Of a stretch of 64,000 nt of DNA, positions 24,101-35,155 are shown piece after piece. The notes below the pieces were generated by a model. The model worked only from the letters and a program-made list of their open reading frames with translations, had not been told where the DNA came from and searched no databases. Made by a program: the position numbers and the translations under genes. The DNA is from Lepidodermella squamata (lineage: Eukaryota > Gastrotricha), in contig JBLDXI010000048.1 in NCBI GenBank assembly GCA_047495785.1, positions 496,001 to 560,000 of the forward strand. The letters are read 5' to 3'. The stretch's first letter is position 1, and each line of letters starts with the position of its first letter.

Positions 24101-27100
24101 GCCGCGATCATCCAGATCGGAGCTCCGTCAAAGTGAAGTTGCGATCTCAATAAGCAGATTGAATAGCATCTCTTCATGCGGTCATCTCGGACCAATTCAG
24201 AAAGACAACGGAGAAAAATATTTCACCATGTTTCTGAGCGACAATTCAGAAATTTTTTATTAACTGAGCGACAAGAATTTTTATTAACTAAAATAACATC
24301 TTAAAGTGACCTTGCGTGACCATCGAATCTCCACTGCAGTGCATGACTTTCTCATGCAGGAAAAGGGCATGGCTTACGCCCTTTACACGCGATATGCAAC
24401 ACCTTGTAGGAGTGAGATCCTTCCATTGGAATTTCTCAGCCTTTCATCCCAGGACTGCAGATATCGTCTTTATCTGGGCGTGATCATCCAAAACTTGTCT
24501 TGCTGTTCATGGGCCTGAATCGATTCTCTCAGTTTCTTTGCCAGCTCCTTGTTCGTTACCTTCCCTTTGCACTTGGTCGATTTTTCCAAGGCATATGTAT
24601 CCGACGTTATATTGGCGAGAATTTCGGAATCTGTTTCGACAAATCCGCCTTATTTCGTGACAGGCTTTGCAGATGTGTAGAGTATAGAAATATGGAAGAA
24701 ACATGCAATTAGGCACGCTGTATATAAAAAGGACAGGTCTGACAAGTTCATTTTTTATTATTCGATCATAATCAACGTTGTAGCTGTGAAGAAGTTCATT
24801 ATCTGCTTCTTAAGGGGAAAGAATCGGAATGTCTTTTTACAACCATTAAAAAAATGTATCAGCGATGCTTAGATTTATCAACAATTCTTTGAACTTTGTT
24901 AAGGAAATTTCGATTTCTACGTTTCGATTTCTAACAGAAATCATCTTCAGGGAGATAAAGTTGAATGGTCTAGGCTTGAAATTATAATAAAAATCTTAAG
25001 GCGAATATTTTAAATTGATAAAACCCATTTTTCATGATAAATGAAAGCGTATAATCAAGTAGAAAAATTAGCCGAAATTATCTAAATCTTCAGTCTTCAT
25101 AATCAATTTTAAATATCCGCCTCAAGATTTTAATCATAATTTTAAGCCTAGAACATTTAACACTCCCTGAAGATGATTTCTGTTAGAAATCGAAACGTTG
25201 GTTACCACAAAAACTGTTAGCGCTAAATTTCCTTAACGGAGTTTGCACTAAAAACTTGTTATCAAGATTCTTTGAACCAATGAAAAAATCGATTTTGTGA
25301 ACAACTCTTTGTTCAAGTCGTGTATACCCACATTCCGAAAAATCGAAATGTTTCAAAATACGGACTGCACATTGTTATTGGTAGCTAGGTCTTTCGGAAG
25401 GAAAAAATAATTCTTGTAGACGGGGGAACCACGTGAATAGTGGTCGGCCAACGCGAACGATTAGCTGGCCAACAAGCTAAGTATAAACGAATGCCAGCGT
25501 GCTTAGACGCCGGATGGCTTGTTGAATGCTTTCATTTTGTGGCTAGTAACCCCATAGTTTGCACTGAGAAGCAATCATCCTGCAGATTGGCTTTGCATTA
25601 AGTGGAACAGACAACCGCGAATCGTGACTTGGTAAACCTCACAAATGGCCCTTCGCGATGCTTGCTCGAAAGCGGCGATTAGACTCTCAGGCCGTAGACC
25701 TGCGAAACGCGGGCGCAATTGTTGAACCAATACAGAATGGGTTTCGTTAAGCCTGTTCGGGAGAAGGCAATAAATGGCCGTAATGGCTTTCACTCGCCGC
25801 TCGCCATTTTGAAAGGTTTCAACGTAGATATGCATCGTGAATAGTTGGTGGAGTCCAGCTGGAGATCTATTTTTATAAATTATCAAATTTAGTGTTGCAA
25901 ATTATTATCGAATAATCAGAAATTTGAATGATTTTTTAAAATAATTGTTCATTGTAGATGTCAAGTTGGCAACGAAATAACGTTCGGAAACACGGCCTGG
26001 GCAGTTGTCGAAGAAATCCGCTTCAAAATCCTGCTCTCAACCCGGCTGACGAGTTCAGCCGGAATCGCGCCAAACACAATGATCGCTAAAATCGCCTCAG
26101 ATCTACGCAAACCAAACGGCCAGTTCATGATCCGCCCGGAACGGGACGAAATTCTGAACCTGATGAAAAATATGGCTGTCTCGAAAATCCCCGGCGTCGG
26201 CCCGGTGAGCCAGGGCGAATTGGCTGGTCTCGATATCAAAACGTGCGGCGATTTGCTGGAACGACTCGGCGATATTTTGCAGCTATTTTCCGACCTTCAC
26301 TTCTCATTCCTACTCCACGCGTGTCTCGGCATGGGTTCGACCCATTTGGAACACGGTGGGCCGAGAAAATCGCTAGGAACTGAGACCACCTTTGAAAAAA
26401 CGTGTGATATGGCTAAATTATTGCCAATTATCAAAGAATTATGCGAGGAAGTTGCGGAGTCGATTGAGGAGGAGCAATTGCTGGGTCGAACCCTAACGTT
26501 GAAAATTAAAACTGCAGATTTCAAAAATTTCACCCGCGCCGGATCTTGTCCGGGTAAAAATGCGTGTTTTCGGCCGGATTCAAAGGGCCAAGATATGTTT
26601 CAAGTCGCGAAGCAACTGTTGGAAAAAGAATTTGCGGATAATGGCGGAAAGTTATGGATCCGCCTTCTCGGTGTTCGATTATCGAATTTGAAGGAAATTT
26701 CAGAAATCGAAGAATCGAGTTCGATTTCGACGCTTTTAACGAAAAATAAACGCAAAAGTGATGAAGTTCAGGAAAATTCGAAAAAATCGAAAAAATTGAG
26801 TTCTGAACCTGAATGCGTTGAAGAAATTTCCCTGATTGACGACGTGATTTTCGACGAAAATTCTTCGTCGAATGTTGAAGAAAATTCCGAGTCTTACGTT
26901 TGCCCGATTTGCAATGCGAAATTGCCGAAAATTACGTTGGTAAAATTTAACCAGCACATCGACGAGTGCCTCAATCGATCTGCTATTCGATCTCTCAAAG
27001 AAGAAGATGAATTAATTCGAGGCGTTGAAAGTCAAGCTGGGCCATCGACTTCAAAAATTCAGCGCAAAATCTCGAACAGCAATAATCGAAAATCGAATTC

Positions 27101-27161
27101 GCCGCCTGGGAAGTCGAACAACGCTCAGAAAAGCATTTTAAATTTTCTCAAACGTCAATGA
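18161..27161 (+). CDS. POLK: DNA polymerase kappa (Y-family translesion polymerase)
   Basis: Three exons (18161-18497, 21418-21832, 25958-27161) give 651 residues. Kappa signatures: the N-clasp (ATKGSAFDKRKAEKQANIAN), catalytic HVDMDAFYASVE with the metal-binding Asp, VGGNSMLSTTNYIARSYGCR, a GGLDEAYLDLTEYLE block with the catalytic Asp-Glu pair, SSAGIAPNTMIAKIASD, the helix-hairpin-helix KIPGVGPVSQGELAGL, and the little-finger GMGSTHL. Near the C-terminus is a UBZ4 ubiquitin-binding finger (CPICNAKLPKITLVKFNQHI, then DEC), and at the very end a PIP-like box (QKSILNFL). It inserts opposite damaged bases and extends from lesions, recruited by ubiquitylated PCNA. The start is the ATG at 18161, because the longer frame begins with GTG. 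The Ser normally preceding LDEAY is Gly. Introns of 2920 and 4125 nt carry many transposon relics. RPAP1 starts 131 nt downstream. Confidence 0.95.
19885..20156 (-). mobile_element. PIF/Harbinger transposase fossil (DDE_Tnp_4)
   Basis: The minus-strand frame reads KIPGIVSIIDGTHIRIKKKG, then CVPDPGLFWCSRYSMLNYQG. This is the first catalytic block of Harbinger transposases (FPGVIGxIDGTHIxIxxP followed by Y-x-x-R-K-x-Y-S-x-N-x-Q). No second or third acidic block is recognisable. Located in POLK intron 1, antisense. Confidence 0.75.
20319..20964. mobile_element. 646-bp MITE with CAGTATATT termini and TA target duplication
   Basis: The left end reads TA-CAGTATATTATCGTTATAG; the right end, reverse-complemented, reads CAGTATATTTTCAATATAGT, again next to TA (20965-20966). 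The TATAGTGAAC string recurs several times just inside both ends. There is no transposase frame. TIR and TA duplication point to the Tc1/mariner-pogo superfamily. Inserted in POLK intron 1. Confidence 0.8.
22163..22477 (-). mobile_element. Ty1/copia-type retrotransposon RNase H fossil
   Basis: The minus-strand frame contains VVFCDNQACVISDSVLQGAG, then RRTKQIRYIIRQLIHD, matching the copia RNase H block (CDNQSA...RTKHIDIKYHFIRD). A frameshift follows: AGLFTKPVYIHTVAKL can be read in another frame, matching the ADxLTKPL end of the polyprotein. Only the 3' end remains. In POLK intron 2, antisense. Confidence 0.75.
23024..23429 (-). CDS. Two-exon C-terminal frame nested in POLK intron 2
   Basis: On the minus strand, exons 23429-23307 and 23254-23024 join in phase 0 across a 52-nt intron with a strong GTGAGT donor and TTTTATAG acceptor, giving 117 residues. 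The product starts GNQLPKRRLPETLTAPKTSF, runs through SSPLTEDQLAIVDRIVDE, and continues as an acidic helical protein (AEDRIANKIEYHLEDARGTI) to a stop at 23024. Upstream on the same strand are hAT-like pieces, so it may be the tail of a decayed or domesticated hAT gene, or an independent nested gene. I do not recognise the C-terminal sequence. Confidence 0.4.
23640..24086 (-). mobile_element. hAT transposase core fossil
   Basis: The minus-strand frame ending near 23641 has MADDFVRIASLLDPRFKGSC. The LLDPRFK block is a hAT hallmark. In the adjacent frame just upstream, GTKKAILTALDSELLG fits the region before that block, so a frameshift separates the two halves. It probably belongs with the frames at 23024-23429. 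Confidence 0.65.
24890..25245. mobile_element. Foldback element with arms of about 140 bp
   Basis: Long near-perfect palindrome: GTTAAGGAAATTT at 24898 pairs with AAATTTCCTTAAC ending at 25237. Inside, TTTCGATTTCTAACAGAAAT and CATCTTCAGGGA pair with their exact complements near 25165-25200, and further arm sequence pairs up to about 25010/25105. It has no coding capacity. Located in POLK intron 2. Confidence 0.85.
25575..25886 (-). mobile_element. MULE (Mutator-like) transposase fossil
   Basis: The minus-strand frame contains KAITAIYCLLPNRLNETHSV, then LRPESLIAAFEQASRRAICE and IRGCLFHLMQS. This is the MULE catalytic region (x-YALLPNK...IMTDFExAAIxAxxxxFPxAxIxGCxFHxxQ), with the usual Asp of TDFE replaced by Ala. 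In POLK intron 2, antisense. A second, independent MULE relic lies at 56.4-57.2 kb. Confidence 0.8.
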
Positions 27162-27292
27162 CCAATTTTTGTTTGTCTCATTTTTTGCGTCGTGTTTTAT
27201 TGCTCATTTTTTCAAATATAAGTTGCTATGTGATTTTATTCGTACTAAATATCCAATTTTTGTCTCGATTTTATTAGGCATTTTCGATAAAA
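27162..27292 (+). promoter_or_regulatory. Short POLK-RPAP1 intergenic with acceptor-like site; candidate operon junction
   Basis: Only 131 nt separate the POLK stop from the RPAP1 ATG on the same strand. No canonical AATAAA is present (AAATATAA occurs about 50 nt after the stop). TTTTATTAG ends at 27277, 15 nt before the ATG. This arrangement is that of a nematode operon, where the downstream message is released by spliced-leader trans-splicing. No leader sequence can be seen from genomic DNA. Confidence 0.5.
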
Positions 27293-30200
27293 ATGATAAA
27301 AAGGCCCTCGGCGAAAGATACCGAAGAAGATTTGTTGCGGTTCCAAGAAGAATATCTAGCGAGTATTGGCAAGAAACCTGACCAGTCGAAACGAGTCGTC
27401 AAGGGCGAACCGGCGGCTACTGTTTTCAAAAAAGCTAATGGTGAGATGCGATATTTTATGCGCGGTTAACAAGAGTCAGGCTGGTTAGAAAAATTATCTG
27501 ACCTTATCTTATTTGCTATGAAAAAGCTCGTTTTATTTCTGGCATTGACCTTTCTGAAAGGTTCTACTTCACCTCAATATTATTCCACTGGAATCCAACC
27601 AGGTTCGAGTTTAACTCAGTTGCTACTCTGAGCAAAAAATTCAATTATCCGCTAATTATCCCCTTCGAATACAACGCACAATTAGACAAAACGACCTTAT
27701 TTTCTAAGTTTCCACCTCATTTCGAAGACTATCTAAATATAATAAGAGTTTGATTAGTATCGGAGACGTAGATTTCAGGAGGCGTGTAATTGCGTGTAAC
27801 TGTCAACATCGCCCCAAAGTGTTAGTCGAAAAGTCGTGCAAGGCCGTCAGCCGTCCGCTCCTGGTACTTCTTTCCCTGTAAAAATGTGCAAGTACTTGGG
27901 AGACACACATTGAGTTGATCGAATTTCGCGTTAGAGAGAGTATGTGTGTGTATGTGTCGAGCTTTCAGATGTAGTGAGTCTGTTGTCTGCTCTAACTAGA
28001 GCAAACACGACGAATATCTAAAAAATTGCGATAAAATCACCAATTGATGAATAAATTCGCGGAAACGTTGGACTGCGTTTTTGGACGAATCAGTTGAAAT
28101 CAAACTGCTCCAAGTGAGGCAATGCGATTTGTTGTACTTCTCAATTCTCAATTAATTGTGATTTTCTGCCTCGCGTCAATGGGTAGTTCGGATGAAAACT
28201 CGGATTCCAACAGTCTGATAGGGTTGTTTTCACACATTAATTAAACTCTGAGTCGAGATGAAAGGTGAATACGATGTTGGGCGAAGCAGCTACGGGTTTT
28301 ATTTATGAAATTGGTTAATATTGGTACATATCGGCGCTTAGATTCCAAGGGATAGCGTCATACAGAGAAGACCAAAGCTAACAAATCGGGATTCGGGCTT
28401 CGAAAAAATCCTTAAAATTCGTATAGACCCGAGGAGTGCTAAAATCACAAATAATTGTTGTCTGTAGTTTTATTTTTTTGTGAAATTGTTAATGAGAAGC
28501 TAAAAGGCTGGAATAAGGCAAAATGAGGTGTTGGAGAGCTTTAACGGTTAACCTTGATTCGTACAAATCAGCTTGATGGAACTGTCAGTATTATGTCGCA
28601 AGGACATTCCACGGTCGAGGGAGGAGGTTCTTGACTGCTTTCACAAAATCATCGCGGCTGTTGAAAAACGCACCAATAAGTTGAGAAATAGCGTTTCTGG
28701 CGGTTTTAGTAGATGCTATGAGAGCGTTGAAAAATTCCAAATGACAGCCTGAACTTGCCAGATGGCCGGGATATATGCCGCTCAGCGACAGGCGCTTTCA
28801 ACTACACAATGGGTGCTATCGTAAACTTCAGAGGAAAAAATACGAGTTTCTGTATTTGAAATTTATTTCAAAATTTTCTCAATTTATTGTGATTTTCTTT
28901 CATTTTTATAGCTGCGAGCTCAAGCCGACCTGTTGATCAAGACAGCGATAAAGAGGAAGACGATGATAGCAGCGATCCAGCGTGGTTCCCTCTGTCAGCC
29001 GCCAGATCAGGAATAACTGCCGTGCTAGGCGAAATCGTCGAACGGCCATTCGACCCGTCCAAAGTTACATCGCTAAATTTTCAAGCGACAAGCGGCTTTT
29101 CAACGCTTGAAATATTTCAACTGAGTAAAACTGAAATGAACGCGAAACCGGTGCGAGGCATGAGTTTATTCGCAAGGCAGATGCTGGCGAAGAATAAACC
29201 AGCAGTCGAAGAGCCTAAAAATGACGAAAATATCTCAGAAATTGTTGAAGATAAAAAGGTGGAAGAATCTAAAATTTCGCCGAAATTACTGTCGGAAATC
29301 GATCGAGAAAATTGCGAAAAATTGGCCAAGATGAGCCGCGATGAAATCGAAGCTGATCGCGAGGAGTTATCGCAAGTTCTACCGAAAAATTTGGTTGAAT
29401 TCTTGAAAAATCGGAAAAAGCCAAATACAGCTGCGCCAACTGCTTCGGCGGATAATGAGCCGCAATTGAATGATAAAAATGGATCGAAATCAGCGGTGCC
29501 TGATGATTTGCCGGTGAAACCTGATCCGAAATGGGTGCATATGGATAATGTCGAGGCGGACAAGCTCGAGTGGACGAGAGATGTGCCGATAAATGGTAAA
29601 TTTTGGCCTATTTTTTTGGTAAATTCTCAGTGTGGCAAACAATTCAAAAAATTGCGAAGATATTTTGAATTTTCAAATTTTTTTAAATTGAAAACCAAAT
29701 CATTTTCTGCAATAAGCTCCCAGAATTTCATTGTTCCGATATGAACATTCTAAAACCCACAATTTTGTCGGTACCTTCTACCAGGTTTTTAATCGAAATC
29801 TAGATTTCTAAGAATTGGTCGATATAGCGAAGCATCGGAAAATGAAGAATGCAAGCTTGAACCTTAGTTCTAATTATGAAAATACAGTATGTGAGCAAAA
29901 TGTTCGGCTCACTCCTCAAATCAGGACTTTCTGATAATTTTTAGAATAATTATCTCCGGTTCAATATTCATCGATTATCGATCATCGAATCGGATATTGA
30001 TTTTTATTGGTAGAGGTGATTGATTCTAGGAATATCGATTGGACTAGGCCTCGAGAAATTTTTCGAGCAACTTTAGTGAAGGCATAATGAAACCAGGAAA
30101 ATTTAGTATTTTCGACCTCTTCTAGCGGACAAATCAAGGAACAATCGAATAATCCTCAAAATCGATAATCGATAAAATCGATGAAGCACTGTGCCAAAAA

Positions 30201-33200
30201 TTTTGCTCACATACTGAATTCATACCCATTGTTTTAATTATAATCGATGATTTTTTCTATTTTGATTTTAGCTTCGGCAAACAAGGAGTTGCAAGCCTTC
30301 GAAACGCGGTTCGATTTTGCGGGTGAAATCGCTCCAATTCCAGCCGCAATTCTAACCAACAACGACCCTGACGTGCCGCCTGTCGAACTGCCGCCCACCT
30401 CATCCGGCCTGTACCACCACGGCGAAGAGCCAGACCGGCCTGGTTACACGCTGTCCGAACTGTTGGAACTCGCGAGATCGACCAATGTCCAGCAACGAGT
30501 TTTAGCCCTGCGGACTTTGAGTGAAATTTGTAGAAAGGCGAGGAGAGGCCATTACGTAGCGGCAGGGCTTGATAAGCCAATAATTCCGTGTTTGCTAGAG
30601 GCAGGTCTGGGCTTTGTGATACGAGTCGCTCTGGACGATTCCAATTCAGAAAACAACGCCCTAGCAGCTCTAACTGCCCTTCACAGCTTTTTAATCGAAA
30701 AATCGGACGATTTGTTGCTGGAAAATTATTTTTCCAGTAATTCTCGGGCGAATTTCCCATATTTTGCCAGTCAAATAATTCCGAATCCGACAAGTGATGA
30801 ATCATTGAAAAAGTTGAATGACGGCGATTTGATGGCGAAAGACGTTATTTTAGCGCTGGTTTTTCGCACGAATTTGATCGCAAGGTTGAGGTATATTCTT
30901 TGCGATTGGCCGATTCCGTTGGGCCAGGAGGAAATTCGTGAAAAAATCCTGGAAATTCTGCTGAGAATCGCCCGCCATTCGCCGAGTTGCGCGGCTCAAA
31001 TTGCGAATAATCAACGAATTTTGGCGAAAATTTCGTCGCCGGATTTTGTGAAACTTGAGCCGAAAAGTCTGGAATTGTTAGCGACAATCGCTATTTCCTC
31101 GCCAAATGTGATTTCATCGAATTTTGAACTGAACAGAATTCATGGATTTTTGTCCGAATTGAGGCCGAATTCGAGTGGTTTTAATCTGGCAAGCGGTTAC
31201 ATTCGACTTTTAACCAGTTATTGCATTGGCAATGTTAAAGGAGCGAAAGATGCGATTTTAGCGCTGAGCCAGCATTTTGTCGAGCTGGAAACAGTTGTTT
31301 TATCGAGGTCTGAATCGATTCCACCGCCGGAGATTTACGCATTTTACTCATCAATTTTGCAACTTTTCTCATCGTTGAAAATTGACGATGAGTCGTTCGA
31401 TTTTGAAGGGCCGATTTTTGGCCTCCTCGAGCCGATTTTTGTCATTTTCCCAGCTAAATTTATCGATTGGCTGAAAAACCATTCAACCGAATCTTTGGTA
31501 AATTTCCTTTCGTCAGCCTACCATCTAGCTGGTTCGAAACCAAAAATCGCCGAAAAATTACCGATATCGGTAAAATTTATCGAATTAACAGATTTCGTGA
31601 TGAAAAAATCGATCGAGGAATCGGTTAGTCATTCCGATCGATCGATAATTTTGCGATCTTTCGAATTCAAAAATTCGAAAAATGAAAGCCCCAATTCTCT
31701 GCAATACTTGAATTTGCTCTCAGAAAATGTGCCATGTTCATATTGGGCACTGGCAGGGTCGATATTCGAGTTTTTAGCCTCGGCTCAAAATGATAGAGTG
31801 AAATCGATTTTAGTCGAAAATTTGACAAGTACTGATATCGTGAAGTATCTCAATTCAATCGCGTCGAAAAAATCGCCGGCTGGGTTTGCGACTTCCTACT
31901 TTCATTTGGTTTTGGAGGCGAAATTTTTCGTCAATTTCATCTCTGCTGTTACGAATTTTATGGAAAAAATCGACGAAAAATCTATTTTCGGAGCGTTAGT
32001 CAAAATCTTGCCGCTAGTTCCGAGTTTGTTCTCGAACTTGGTTTGGGACGTGATTTTCGACGGATTTTTGTTCAATCCGAAAATCATCGGCTCCGACTTG
32101 CATGGCTTCCAATCAGTTCGTAGCGTCTATCGCGATGCTTTGTCGGTTTTACTCCAAAATCCTGGTTCAACCTCGTTTTCCTGCCCGGCGCTGTGCAAAG
32201 ATTGGCTGTACTTCCCGTTAGCAGCCGCTGGCATCACGATCTCGCTACAACCGCCCAGCCCTGGTCAAGGCTCGGAAAATGAGCCCGATTTAACGATGCC
32301 GGCTGTTCGGCATCGCGTTGTAGTCGCCGTGTTGCGATTTGTGCGTTTCATGTTGCGAAAAAACGCGACGGTTTTATTTCAAGAATTGACGCCAATAACG
32401 CATTTTGTGCGGCTGGCGGCGTTGTACCTGAACGATGACGTGTTTGGCGGGGCGGCGGGCGAGTTGGAGGGCGTTCGTGGCATGTTGGCCGATTGTTTGA
32501 CGCTCGTCCTCAAAAGCAGTGCCAACGCGTTGAATTTCGCTGAAAAAGTGCCCGGCCTCGACTGCACGCTTGCTGATTTGTAAGTTGAACGAAGTTACTC
32601 GAGATTTTTTTATATAATTTTACTAGCATTTACTAGCACTAAGCACTAATCGTAGGATTTTGCAAAGAAATAGCGATCGATTTAAAGAAAAATTGTAGCT
32701 AATTTCTTATTTTAGACACCTTCTTTTTCGCTTCATTTGGCTCAATTCACAACACGGATTTATGACTATAAACTTTGTTTAATTGTTTTCATTCCGTAGT
32801 TACATCGCACTTCTGGAACAGTTCAAAGCGTCGTCTTATGGGGACTCCGTTTTCGGCAACATATTGCTGCTCTTTTCCGGCGCTGTGCAGCCAGTTGTCT
32901 TCCGCCGACTTCTCTGGGGCGACCACCGGGAAGTGCTCACATTTCTGCGGCACATCAAGCGTGACCAGCTGCTGTTCGATCTCGACAAATTGCTGCAGCC
33001 ATTCGAAAGCAACATCCATGTAGTTAAACAGCTCGCCGAGTTCACTTTCAGTGAATTGATGAACGCCCACTCGACCGTGACGGCCGACTCGGTTCTGTGG
33101 ATTGTCGCCATCAATCACCTGAATTCATTCCTATTCGACTCATCGGGCCACTCGTCCGGTCAGCTGCTACGGAAATCAATGTGGCAAGCGCTAGTTGAGC

Positions 33201-33400
33201 AGATCGATGACCAAAAATCCGGGAATTTAGCGGCGAAACGCGCGAAAATCGCCCAGCTTGTGTTTTACCGATATTCGATATCAAGTGATCACATTCAGTT
33301 GTATGAAACATTGCCCCAGAACCGTTTGGTGTTTTTGAAATCTCTCATCGGTGATGAGGCGAAATTTCAATCGTTTTTAATGACTCTTATGCAGAAATAA
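27293..33400 (+). CDS. RPAP1: RNA polymerase II-associated protein 1 (RPAP1)
   Basis: Four exons (27293-27440, 28912-29595, 30272-32579, 32800-33400) give 1246 residues, somewhat shorter than human. The N-terminus MIKRPSAKDTEEDLLRFQEE matches the conserved start. An RPAP1 N-terminal box (AKMSRDEIEADREELSQVLP) lies in exon 2, and the RPAP1 C-terminal box spans exons 2-3: RFDFAGEI, LYHHGEEPDRPGYTLSELLE, then helical-repeat sequence to the end. RPAP1 links Mediator and RNA polymerase II and is needed for polymerase assembly or nuclear import and lineage-gene transcription. AATAAA at 33418-33423 is 18 nt after the stop. Intron 1 (1471 nt) and intron 2 (676 nt, with a MITE) are otherwise empty. 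Coding exons are unusually rich in AAAATTC-like codons (Glu-Asn-Phe). Confidence 0.93.
29885..30216. mobile_element. 332-bp Tc1/mariner-type MITE
   Basis: The left end is TA-CAGTATGTGAGCAAAATG; the right end, reverse-complemented, reads CAGTATGTGAGCAAAATTTT. A second paired segment rich in ATCGATTATCGAT lies on both sides of the centre. The right flank is AA rather than TA, so the target duplication has decayed. No coding capacity; in RPAP1 intron 2. Confidence 0.75.
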
Positions 33401-33990
33401 TATTCTCGATTGTTGAAAATAAAATGGATTTTTGTTTCTTCTTCTTTGAGCTTCGAGGGGTTGTTCGAGAAGATTCCACTCAAGTCACCTATTGCAGTGA
33501 GCCGAATGCCAGAATAACGAATATATTATGATTAGAGTTCGTATTTGCACATGTCGAGCCACTATGTAACATCACTGAGCTCCATTGCAAAATGGCCTCA
33601 GGTCGTGGGGCTCAACATTACCGTCAACTGGGGTGGGGTGGCAAGGTAAAGACCTTATGAGAGGGGTACTGCTGGATAGCCTGGAGGAGAGGCAATCTGA
33701 AAATGGCTTACGATTTCCATTTTGATTAGGCGGCAGTCACCGAAGTTTTAATAAAAACATGGATTTTTCGAAACTTTCCCAAAACACATCCAGCCTAGCC
33801 TTTCCTTGGGCTATCCACTCTTTCCCCGTTCATGGGTCTTTTCTCACCTTACCATCTTCGATTTTTGATATGACATTGTCGCCCCAGTTGACGTAGTTTT
33901 TCGCCTAGTTTTTTCGGTGTAAAGAATAATGACAAGCTGACGATGAAACCACCATCTCAATAACAGTTTCTTAGTTCTTAGCTACTTTTC
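33401..33990. repeat. Intergenic with an inverted-repeat element (about 33612-33898)
   Basis: GTCAACTGGGG near 33623 and its complement CCCCAGTTGAC near 33895 face each other. Inside, CTGCTGGATAGCCTGGAGG and an inverted TGGATGTG/CATCCAGCCTAGCC segment also pair. Part of it matches the repeat at 4085-4180. No gene is seen. Confidence 0.5.
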
Positions 33991-34140
33991 ATGTCACGTG
34001 GGCACGCGGACTTTGATCCTGCGACGCCAAAGCATATAATGTTCCGTCTACTCATCACTAATTTCCAGGCCCATCCTAATTCCGAGGAATTGTACGCGAA
34101 ACACAAAGGCGAAATTTTGTATTTCGGCCACGAGCGCTGA
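33991..34140 (+). CDS. Possible 49-aa protein or terminal exon
   Basis: The frame runs from ATG 33991 to TGA 34138-34140. It begins MSRGHADFDPATPKHIMFRL and ends YAKHKGEILYFGHER. The 3' half follows a good internal acceptor (AATTTCCAG before GCCCAT), so it could be the last exon of a longer gene whose upstream exons I did not find. CTTAG lies 10 nt before the ATG. Family unknown. Confidence 0.3.
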   Translation: MSRGHADFDPATPKHIMFRLLITNFQAHPNSEELYAKHKGEILYFGHER

Positions 34141-34784
34141 TGTCCAACGGCTACTTTCGAAAGTCATGGCGTCTTAATTTCAAAATCAAATTTAGAAAAT
34201 TCTCTATTTGGCTTTTCAATAAGCATCATATGTAAACATCATATTCGCGAAAAACGGGGAATTTCCTGCCATATTTCGACAGCATTTGTTGTATATTCGA
34301 GAAAACAGTTGGATGCATTTTCCAGGAAAATAAATTTTCAATCGGAACTGAAGGTCTCAAAAAACTGTTGAACTTTGAAGCATTGGGTAATCTTTCTGAT
34401 GCTACACGACATTCCAGGTCGAGCCTATACGGTAACAATCAAACCAACCACACGGTTGAATTTATTTGATTCGGATAGTAAGATGGTTTGAAGAATATTT
34501 ACCTATATATTCATATGATTTATCTCGACGTTCATATATGACGTTATCATATCAGCGCCAACTACTGTGGACGTAGTAATTTTCGCTTGGATTAATTTGC
34601 TCGGTGTTCGCGGTGCACAAAATTCAAATTTACCGCCGAAATCGATCGACCGTGAATTTAAAAATATCGCAAAAATTACTACGCTTACAGTAATCAGAGA
34701 AAAAATGATCCGCACGTTAAATTAATCCGAAATATTTGGGTACAAATTTTTCTTGCGACTCTGTTCGCCCTTATCGAATCTGAA

Positions 34785-35155
34785 TTGAGCGTGCTGTTGC
34801 TACTTTTAACGGGGTTAATTTCACTTTGTAGAAAACCGGTTAACACGCTCTCGTGTTGCGTTGATTCTCGAGGTTTTTTTTGCGAAAAACATTCCCGAGA
34901 GCACGCGTTTGAATGCTCTTCTCTCATAGCTTCCGCGAAAATCCCGAATCACGTATTTCAAGGAAACGCAGGTGTTCATACGCTAAAATTGAGTCTTATT
35001 TTTATTTTTCTCTTAAATTACAACCCGTTCAGCCTAAACTCTTGGAAGCTTCGGCCAGAGATTTATTATTGTTTGATGGGTCTCAACTTTTAGCTTTAAT
35101 TCGACCAAAAGAAGAACCAAAATTTTCAACCATGTTTGATTTAATGGAGAATTAA
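34785..35155 (+). CDS. Possible two-exon fragment with a Cys/His-rich segment
   Basis: Frame 34785-34952 contains NTLSCCVDSRGFFCEKHSRE, then HAFEC, a Cys/His cluster that recalls a small zinc finger but does not fit AN1 or B-box spacing exactly. Joined in phase 0 across an 80-nt intron (donor CAC-GTATTT, acceptor CGTTCAG) to 35033-35155, it continues PKLLEASARDLLLFDGSQLL and ends FSTMFDLMEN. No ATG was found in the first piece, so a 5' exon would be missing. Weak. Confidence 0.3.
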
